The notes beneath the pieces are model-generated. The model did not search any database. It was not told the origin of the DNA and saw only the letters and a list, made by a program, of their open reading frames with translations. A DNA stretch of 33,857 bases from Gracilaria caudata (taxonomy: Eukaryota; Rhodophyta; Florideophyceae; Gracilariales; Gracilariaceae), in assembly GCA_030374735.1 (NCBI GenBank), contig JASCIV010000186.1, forward strand, positions 1-33,857. Direction: 5' to 3'. Position 1 is the stretch's first letter. Each line of letters starts with the position of its first letter. The translations under genes were made by a program, and so were the position numbers. This document shows, piece by piece, positions 27,596-33,857 of this stretch.

Positions 27596-28873
27596 ATGCA
27601 TACCATTGCGGAGACTCCCTCGCCGCAGGCGGTGAGACAGATGGCGCTGTCGCTGCGCTCTCGCGCACGCGGCATGCGCAGAGCGCTGGCCGTGGCCAGG
27701 TTATCGCAGAAGCGACTGCGCCATTCGCTGGAACCGCTTCGAGATGAGCTGCGACAGAAGGAGCAGCTCGTTCGAGCGGAGGTTGGCGAGTTTATTCAGT
27801 CGCCTCATTTGTTGTTCCGGCCTCTCAGTCTGGCGCTGGCGTTGACTGCGCCGCTGGCAATCCCGTTGTGTTTCATGCCCACTCCCACTTTGATGGCGTA
27901 TGTGCTGTTCACCGTGGCCTGGTATGTCGCCTGTTTGTTGTTGTTTGCTACTGAGGTTGCTATGAGACCGCCTTGGTACAAGACCGGTCTGCCTACCAAG
28001 GATCTGCCGCCGTATTGGAGTCGCTTTGTGCATGATCCTCGCACGGATCTCAACTTGGATTACGATGAAGTGTCGTTTCCCACAGCAAGTGGGCGCCTGT
28101 TGAGGGGGTGGTACATTGGCAACTCTTCGCGCGTCATTGTGTTTGTGCACGGTGTTGGACGTGATCGACGTAACTTCTTGAGACACGCTACGCATTTTGT
28201 GTCGCAGCGATACTCTGTGTTGCTGTTCGACCTGTCCGAGCATGGCTTGTCCGATGTCAGCGTTTCGGATGCACCCGGTGGCAGTCTGTTTGGAGCTAGG
28301 GAACAACACGATGTGCTGGCGGCTGTTGACTTTGTCGTCAACCAACGCAATGCCTCCTTGGTTGCTTTGGTGGGCACTTCTTGTGGCGCTTCAAGTGCAA
28401 TACAAGCGGCTGCGTTACGTCCGGATCGTATTGTGGCTGTCGTGGCCGAGAACCCTTTTGCTCGTGCGGATGACCTGTTACGACATCACTTGCACCAACT
28501 GTCCGAGAACTATCTCAGTCAAAACAGTCATCAAACCGTGAGGAATGGCTTGTTCTGGCTCGCGGGACGCGTTCTTATGATGCGCATGGGCTATTGGTGC
28601 ACGTCGTATGGAGCCATTGATGCTGTGAGCAAGTTGAAGTGTCCTTTGCTTGTGGCTCACTCTACCGCCGATGATGTGGTTCCGTATCAACATGGACGCG
28701 ACATTTACGAGAGGGCGGCAGACTGTTTGGGTGAACAAGCCCAGTTTTTGAAGTACGATGACGCTGCTCATTGTGCGCTGTATGACAAGGATCCGGTGGC
28801 GTGGACGTCTCGCGTGTTGCCGTTTGTCAACGATGCGTTTGAACGCTACGCCAAGTCGGACCGTACAAAATGA
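27596..28873 (+). CDS. membrane-anchored alpha/beta hydrolase (425 aa)
   Basis: The first ATG is 27596 (MHTIAETPSPQ). A basic N-terminal helix precedes two hydrophobic segments at about residues 77-123 (LALALTAPLAIPLCF and LFTVAWYVACLLLF), then a serine-hydrolase domain. FVHGVGRDRRNF is the oxyanion-side HG motif; GTSCGAS contains the nucleophile Ser262 (G-x-S-x-G); STADDVVP gives the acid at Asp359 or Asp360; AAHCAL gives His392. Layout resembles ABHD12/13/17-like and bacterial YqkD-type hydrolases acting on lipids or acyl-protein esters; the substrate is unknown. A Cys sits directly after the nucleophile. Convergent with the RWP-RK-like gene; intronless. Confidence 0.88.
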   Translation: MHTIAETPSPQAVRQMALSLRSRARGMRRALAVARLSQKRLRHSLEPLRDELRQKEQLVRAEVGEFIQSPHLLFRPLSLALALTAPLAIPLCFMPTPTLMAYVLFTVAWYVACLLLFATEVAMRPPWYKTGLPTKDLPPYWSRFVHDPRTDLNLDYDEVSFPTASGRLLRGWYIGNSSRVIVFVHGVGRDRRNFLRHATHFVSQRYSVLLFDLSEHGLSDVSVSDAPGGSLFGAREQHDVLAAVDFVVNQRNASLVALVGTSCGASSAIQAAALRPDRIVAVVAENPFARADDLLRHHLHQLSENYLSQNSHQTVRNGLFWLAGRVLMMRMGYWCTSYGAIDAVSKLKCPLLVAHSTADDVVPYQHGRDIYERAADCLGEQAQFLKYDDAAHCALYDKDPVAWTSRVLPFVNDAFERYAKSDRTK

Positions 28874-29247
28874 ACGAGAGGGGAGTTGCGCACTGCCATG
28901 AACCCCGCTTACAAGCCGAACACGACGTGTATGAAAGTACTCGTACACGGTTGCCATAGTGCGCAAGTGTTGACTTCCCCTGTAAATATGCACGTAGCTT
29001 TCGTAGTTGGAATAGAAGTGTAGACCAATGCATGTACCTTTCTTTATTATTGCTAGCCCTTGCACGTTCTCAGGGTGAGAGGCGGCGCTTCAAGTCTTCG
29101 GTAGTGAATATCTTTACAACACATCTCACACTGCAGGCTGCGACCCGGTGCCCAAATGCATCAAAAGAAACAATGCCCTTGTCATCATTCGTTTGCTTTT
29201 TTTTGTTATGAAGCTCTTCTCCTCTCCTGTGGACGTCTTCATGGCTT
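28874..29247. other. convergent 3' region, hydrolase / RWP-RK-like gene
   Basis: AT-richer than the upstream genes, with tail ends of two convergent transcripts. A T tract is at about 29196-29204. No gene is seen. Confidence 0.5.
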
Positions 29248-30804
29248 CTACGACCCCTGCCCCCGTATCGGAAACGGCGGCAGAGCGTTCCAGTCTGGGT
29301 TGAGGTATCTTTGACCGTTTCCCCTCACAAACCCAGCAAAGTACTCCTCGCTTACGTTCTCCTTTACAATACCTACCCTCTCGTTCAGCACCGCTTCTAC
29401 CTTGCGTTCACTTTGCCGAATCTCATCCATCAACCGGTCCGTCTCTCCAATAGAAGGGTGTGAAAACTTCAAAGCCGCCTTCATCGATTCAATGTTTTCC
29501 TTCAACGTCTGTAACGCCGCGCCACTTCTTCGTAACGGTCGCCCCGGCCATACATTCACTCCGTGCGATCGGATTGCATCTTTTAACCACGTTGCACACA
29601 CGCCGAGACATTCGGCCGTTTCGTCTCGGTTTAGAGTGAAGAATGTGTAAAAATCCTGCGCAGACACGTTATCACGTCGTTGACGCGGACTTAATCCGTG
29701 CCATCTTGCGCGAATTTCGAGCACTTTCTCGACTTGCGAACGAGTCATGAGCAATTGACCTGTGAGTCTGTGCGAAGGACGTCCGCCACGCGCACCGTTT
29801 GTCTCCTGGATAATGTCTTCCTTGTCCACCATAACTACTTCTTCTGGCATGATGTCCATTGTGGGTGGCACGAATCCGTTGTAGTGTCCCTCCTCTTGCA
29901 TCCTCAACGTGTCCTCACTTGGTAAATGGTGATACAATTGCGTGTCGTTGATCATGAACGACCCCAAAAACATGCCCTCGGGCGATGTTGATAGCACTTC
30001 ATCGTGCAAAAGCTCTCTTCCAATCGGTCGAAGAATCTGTCCTGTAGATGGTAATTGAATAAAACTCACAACGTCTAGTTTATCCCATGACAAATCCATA
30101 GCAGATGACATGGACAGATTCTTGTACGAGATATGAAGAAACAGTTGAAACAAGAAGCGGGTGTGCGCGTGGTGTGCGTAGTTCTTGATGAAGATTCTGG
30201 CGGAGATTTCTCGAATGTGCTTGGAGTTTTGAGCGGCGATTTCAACGGTTTGTTGGAAACATGCAAACGAGTTGTTGGCGTTTGAAGTTTTCATCTCCTC
30301 TTCTGTGACGGGCTGAGTAACAAACAGAGATGTGTTTAAGTGGTTCCAGAGCTGGTCCGTGACGGACTCGTCAACGGCTATGATAACATACACGTAAATG
30401 CATTCGTCTCCTAATGCGGGTGTTGGCGGGAGAGTTGATGATGGGGCTGTTAAAGAAAGGGCATTTGTTAATTGCGTGGGCTGCGTTGAGTGGGTATCAT
30501 AAGCTTCTTGGGGATATGTTAGAGTGGTGGTGGTGTGGCCACGTTGGAGGGCGTTATTGGTGTTTCCGAAACTGCCGTGCAATAAGCTGTTTATGGTGCT
30601 TGTGGCGTATGCGTCGGTGATAGGCTCGCTCGCGCTTTGGTTTGCGGAGAGTGAATGAGCATGATCCATGATGGAATGCGATTGTTGATGAGAAAGTGAT
30701 GAACTTTCCAACGAACAGACTGCAGGCTGCTCCTCAAAACAAGTGTGAATTGTGCCTGAGGCTTCGTGGAATACGCCGGTACTGGTGGTGAACGTAGTAT
30801 CCAT
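29248..30804 (-). CDS. RWP-RK-domain-like putative transcription factor (518 aa)
   Basis: Starts at ATG 30804. The N-terminal 130 residues are Ser/Thr/Gln/His-rich and probably disordered (activation-type). A folded middle region follows (residues about 135-260, starting CIYVYVIIAVDES). The DNA-binding candidate is at about 385-440: FYTFFTLNRDETAECLGVC, then ATWLKDAIRSHGVNVWPGRP. It keeps the RWP-RK pattern (acidic-Ala helix, LGVC-T-LK, R-x-G, WP) but the signature reads V-W-P-G-R-P-L-R-R (Trp419, Pro420) rather than R-W-P-x-R-K, so the domain is divergent. A coiled-coil-like stretch follows (NIESMKAAL ... ESERKVEAV-type). RWP-RK factors in algae and plants control nitrogen response and gamete identity; no specific role can be assigned here. 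Confidence 0.62.
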   Translation of the reverse strand: MDTTFTTSTGVFHEASGTIHTCFEEQPAVCSLESSSLSHQQSHSIMDHAHSLSANQSASEPITDAYATSTINSLLHGSFGNTNNALQRGHTTTTLTYPQEAYDTHSTQPTQLTNALSLTAPSSTLPPTPALGDECIYVYVIIAVDESVTDQLWNHLNTSLFVTQPVTEEEMKTSNANNSFACFQQTVEIAAQNSKHIREISARIFIKNYAHHAHTRFLFQLFLHISYKNLSMSSAMDLSWDKLDVVSFIQLPSTGQILRPIGRELLHDEVLSTSPEGMFLGSFMINDTQLYHHLPSEDTLRMQEEGHYNGFVPPTMDIMPEEVVMVDKEDIIQETNGARGGRPSHRLTGQLLMTRSQVEKVLEIRARWHGLSPRQRRDNVSAQDFYTFFTLNRDETAECLGVCATWLKDAIRSHGVNVWPGRPLRRSGAALQTLKENIESMKAALKFSHPSIGETDRLMDEIRQSERKVEAVLNERVGIVKENVSEEYFAGFVRGNGQRYLNPDWNALPPFPIRGQGS

Positions 30805-31493
30805 TTTTGATGGAAAGACGGAGCAAGTGCGGATAGATTTGTGTGTGATGGTTTATGTTGGGACTGATAAAAGAGACGAGGTGCACATGCACGAAAGTGT
30901 GTTTTAAATGAGTGTGAAGAGGGAGGAGCTGCTGCATGGTGGCTCTCGTGAAAACGTAGAAGCAAGAAGAAAGTGAGGTTGTAGTAAAGCACATAAAAAA
31001 GGAAACAATAGTGTTTTTACTTGAGGTTTAAACGGTTGAAATCAAACTCAGAGCGTCTCCTTCTAAAAGTGCGCCGTGGCTGTGTTTTGAAAAGGAGGAA
31101 GAAGGCCTATTTTCTCGGAACGATGCCGTCGACGTGATGCGCAGCAGCGGACTGAGGTGTCGAGGCACAAGCGCAGAATGTGTAGGCAGGTGAACAGCAG
31201 CGGTGAAGCGGGAGGTGCAACGCGTCGACTCATGTTTTTGATCTTGCGGGCAAATGCGCGCGCACGCGTTGCCGTTACACAATTGGAGAAAGTGGCCGAA
31301 AAGCGTCAAAAGTGACGTATGACACATATGGCCACGCACACAGCACGAGCACCACAGCTGCTACGCGAGCCGATCACAAAGCCCGCCCACGTCCCGGCCA
31401 CATCGCCACCCCCACCGCGTTTCATCGCGCGCCGCCCTCCACAACCTCCCCATCCCCCCCTATCCCCCCCCCCATCTCGGCGCCGAAAGCATC
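30805..31493. other. divergent promoter region, RWP-RK-like gene / NDUFB9
   Basis: AT-rich near the RWP-RK start and strikingly C-rich just before NDUFB9 (C runs at about 31454-31473). A minus-strand frame at 31028-31339 is open but resembles no protein I know. Confidence 0.5.
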
Positions 31494-31948
31494 ATGGGCG
31501 CCGCCGCCTCCATGCACGCGTCGCGCGCCGCCGCGTGGGAGCCCAACATCTCGCACGTGCAGAAAGTGACCCGTCTTTACCGCGCCGCGCTGCGCACCTC
31601 TCGCGATTGGACCATCGACTACGACATGTGGGTGAAGGACTGCGAACTCATTCAGCAGCGTTTTCGCGCCAACAAGAACAAGTCGTTGTTGGAGGGGAAG
31701 GTGCTTGTGGAAAAGGGCATGGAGGAGTTGTTTAGCATGCGACATCCGGATCCGTACATCCCGATCTATCGACCGGGCTCCTCCAGCTATCAGCGCAATG
31801 TGCCGCCGCCCCCAGAGGTACGTTTTTTGTGGCGTACGCGCTTGTTTTGTGCTTTCGCTTCCCTGTGCTGACTTGTCTGTTGCGAATGTGTGATTTTTCA
31901 TAGCTTACTCACAAGTCCATGCCGCCGCCGCATGACGCTGTGCAGTAG
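31494..31948 (+). CDS. NDUFB9: NADH dehydrogenase 1 beta subcomplex subunit 9 (B22, LYR protein; 122 aa), one intron
   Basis: Exon 1 is 31494-31817 and exon 2 31904-31948; the intron (86 nt, gtacgt...atag) leaves phase 0 and exon 2 codes only 14 residues. The LYR motif is at residues 28-30 (KVTRLYRAALR), followed by the family blocks DYDMWVKDCELIQQRFRANKN and MRHPDPYIPIYRPGSSSYQRN, matching the NDUFB9 HPQPYIFPDSPGGTSYERY-type region. Known role: accessory subunit of mitochondrial complex I that binds an acyl-carrier protein through its LYR helices. The C-terminus is short compared with animals. Convergent with NLE1. Confidence 0.9.
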
Positions 31949-32148
31949 TAGCACGTTTCACCAAAGTCCCAAACCGGACAAACAAAATCGGAGCGCTTCG
32001 TGCGCGTTTTGTCAACTCACGTTGTGCACGTCAATTATACCTCCTGCCCGCCTCCCCAATTCTCCCCCAGCTCGCAGTCCAGAACACCCCTCCACCCATC
32101 GTACCAAACCCGCGCACCAGCCACGCACGGCGAAGAAAAGAAGCGCGG

Positions 32149-33615
32149 TCAATGATGCCAGATCTTGACAAGCTTATCCTTGCCAGCCGAAACGGCTCTC
32201 TTTCCATCCGTGCTCCAGTCCACCGTAAACACCTCGTCGCTATGCCCAGGAAGGTCCATCTTCAATTTCCTAGTGCCAACGTCCCAAACTTTACAAGTGC
32301 TATCCTTCGACGCGCTCATCAACAATCGCCCATCAGCCGACCACACCACGCGATAAACAGCCGCAACGTGTCCGCGAAACGTGAAACAAAACTTGCCGTT
32401 CTTTCCATCCCACAGTCGCACGCTCTTGTCAAAACTTGCCGACGCAATGTGTCGCCCATCGGGGCTGAACGCCACGCAGTTGACCAGTTGTTGATGACCC
32501 GTCATTCGCGTGATTGCTTTTACGGCCTTTGTGCTTCTCCACACGTCTTCCCACAGCATGAGCGTGAAGTCATCAGAGCCACTGACCATGAGCTCCTTTC
32601 CGCCTGTACTCTGGCTCTTGACCTTTTGGTACCGTTGCAAAGCCTCCTCCTTGCTCAGTTTGCTGGCGGTGTATTCATGCTGCTCATCCAGCGATGCAAA
32701 CGCGCCGCACTTGAGCACGTAGTCCGTAGAAAGCGTGATAGAATTCACCCAGTGTCCATGCGCATTAATGGTGTACGTGGGCAAACCCGTATCGGCATTC
32801 CAGATCTTTATACTCCTATCCTGCGACGCAGAGTAGATAACACCCTCACCACTCCAAACGGCAGTTGTAACTGCAGCAGTATGTCCGGCAAGCATCTTGA
32901 GCGAGCTCATACTGGCCGCATTCCAAATCCTCAAAGTGGCATCCTTCGACGCAGAAACCAACAAACAACACCTGTCATCCAAATGATACGGCTTCCAACA
33001 CAAATCCGTGACCCATTTTCGATGGGAAGCCAACATCTTGCCATCGCCCTTCTCCACATCCCACACCCACACGCGCCCATCCTTCGAAGCGGAGGCCAAT
33101 CGAGTTGCATCCGGAGAAAACGCCAACGCCAGCACCCAGTCACGATGTCCCATCAGCGTCTGTTTCGGCAATTGCGCGTCTGCACTCCACAAGCGGACGG
33201 TGGTGTCGCCGGATCCAGTGGCTATCAAACTGCAATCCGGCGAGAAACACGCCACCAACACAGCCTCCTTGTGCCCCGGTAACGTGGCGCTGCATCGCGA
33301 TACCGGACGCACTCGAAACAACGACAGCGGTACAAACTCCAACTCGGCCACAGTCTCTCTGGTGAGACGCGTCTCCCTCAACGCAGCCTCCAGCGTGTGC
33401 ACCACCGGCGCGCGCGAGGCGCGCACAAAGAAGGCGTACGGCAAGGGCGTTTCATTGTTCAGCAGGTGGTTGAGTAACTCGGTGAGCTGCTTCGGCGTGG
33501 AGGACAACGGAATATCGAACACGGCCCCCACCGCATCGCCCTGCTGCGAAAACAGCTGCACCAGCGCAGTGGACGCCGTCGTGAGCGACGCGTTCTGCGC
33601 GTTGTTCGTCTCCAT
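32149..33615 (-). CDS. NLE1: Notchless homologue NLE1/Rsa4, 60S assembly WD40 protein (488 aa)
   Basis: First in-frame ATG is 33615 (METNNAQNASL); the frame is open upstream without ATG. An N-terminal NLE domain (about residues 17-75; QLFSQQGDAVGAVFDIP, LTELLNHLL, PYAFFV) is followed by an eight-bladed WD40 propeller (about 112-488) with repeats such as LPGHKEAVLVACFSPD, MGHRDWVLALAFSPD and GHSDEVFTVDWSTDGK, ending KIWHH. Length equals yeast Rsa4 and animal NLE1 within normal variation. Role: the NLE domain binds the AAA ATPase Mdn1/Rea1 MIDAS domain to drive removal of assembly factors from pre-60S ribosomes in the nucleolus/nucleoplasm. Intronless. Upstream 33616-33857 is its promoter and ends in a C run at the window edge. 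Confidence 0.95.
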   Translation of the reverse strand: METNNAQNASLTTASTALVQLFSQQGDAVGAVFDIPLSSTPKQLTELLNHLLNNETPLPYAFFVRASRAPVVHTLEAALRETRLTRETVAELEFVPLSLFRVRPVSRCSATLPGHKEAVLVACFSPDCSLIATGSGDTTVRLWSADAQLPKQTLMGHRDWVLALAFSPDATRLASASKDGRVWVWDVEKGDGKMLASHRKWVTDLCWKPYHLDDRCCLLVSASKDATLRIWNAASMSSLKMLAGHTAAVTTAVWSGEGVIYSASQDRSIKIWNADTGLPTYTINAHGHWVNSITLSTDYVLKCGAFASLDEQHEYTASKLSKEEALQRYQKVKSQSTGGKELMVSGSDDFTLMLWEDVWRSTKAVKAITRMTGHQQLVNCVAFSPDGRHIASASFDKSVRLWDGKNGKFCFTFRGHVAAVYRVVWSADGRLLMSASKDSTCKVWDVGTRKLKMDLPGHSDEVFTVDWSTDGKRAVSAGKDKLVKIWHH

Positions 33616-33857
33616 TTCAGTCTGCAGCGGCTGCCATCTCGAGCAAGGCGCATTGGGCGCGTTTGATTCACCTTTTTGCGCACGGCGGCCGACGTGCACG
33701 TGTCGTCGCGCACGCGTGGCACGCACCCACACAGCTTTGCAGTGTGCGGCTCACGCCTGATGATCACGCACCTTCGCGAGACCGATGCACATCCGCCCAA
33801 CCAACCATCCGCGCGCCGCTTCCGCACGCGGCGGCACTCCGCGCGCGCACCCCCCCC

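Noticed and set aside
31028..31339. 103-codon minus-strand frame between RWP-RK-like and NDUFB9 genes
   Set aside because: No family resemblance and it lies in a divergent promoter.
1..33857. tRNA, rRNA, CRISPR or transposon in the window
   Set aside because: I saw no cloverleaf with a conserved T-loop, no rRNA core sequence, no spaced repeats and no transposase or terminal inverted repeats; a tRNAscan/Infernal run would be needed to be certain.
33840..33857. C run at the window end as a telomere
   Set aside because: Only a single homopolymer run; no repeated telomere unit is visible.

Overview
The window reads as nuclear DNA of a compact, intron-poor, plastid-bearing eukaryote. The best fit is an early-branching archaeplastid alga, most likely a unicellular red alga (a glaucophyte is the main alternative). 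Reasons: eukaryotic housekeeping genes (ribosomal protein eS19, ADF/cofilin, Notchless/NLE, the complex I LYR subunit NDUFB9) with short GT-AG introns of about 77-116 nt; a nuclear-encoded bacterial-type sigma-70 factor; a plastid-lipid-associated protein (fibrillin); an RWP-RK-like regulator; a plant-type OB-fold protein; and two predicted plastid proteins starting M-x-A-F, the phenylalanine-containing transit-peptide start described for glaucophytes and red algae. The species is not identified.

Layout: 1-2850, 3' part of a HEAT-repeat FOCAD/RST1-like gene (+). 2851-4344, spacer with one possible 78-aa CxxC ORF. 4345-13896, one intronless 3183-aa giant (+): CCCH fingers, a ZNFX1-type SF1 helicase split by a Cys/His-rich repeat array and an acidic linker, a long NFX1-type zinc-finger array and a RING/IBR-like C-terminus. 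14321-15370, sigma-70 factor (+). 15881-17095, farnesyl diphosphate synthase (-). 17513-17847, two-TM small protein (+, one intron). 18592-19096, ADF/cofilin (+, one intron). 19333-20235, fibrillin (-). 20638-21191, eS19 (+, one intron). 21299-22465, PH-domain protein kinase (-). 23102-23708, OB-fold protein (+, two introns). 24209-26380, duplicated ABC permease (+). 26407-27213, unknown helical protein (-). 27596-28873, membrane alpha/beta hydrolase (+). 29248-30804, RWP-RK-like protein (-). 31494-31948, NDUFB9 (+, one intron). 32149-33615, NLE1/Rsa4 WD40 protein (-).

From about 13.9 kb onward the genes mostly alternate in strand, giving short convergent 3' ends (107-510 nt) and divergent promoters of about 250-690 nt rich in homopolymer T/A or C tracts. 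Several genes point to the plastid (sigma factor, fibrillin, ABC permease), others to the mitochondrion (NDUFB9, perhaps the FPPS N-terminus), and the rest to cytosolic translation, ribosome assembly, actin and signalling. There is no operon-like pathway cluster. The most interesting stretch is the first 14 kb, where a candidate SKI/exosome cofactor (FOCAD/RST1-like) lies next to the giant ZNFX1-like helicase; both families belong to RNA surveillance and silencing or antiviral biology. Base composition changes visibly near the 3' end of the giant gene: the left part is balanced, the middle is GC-rich and full of CGCG runs.
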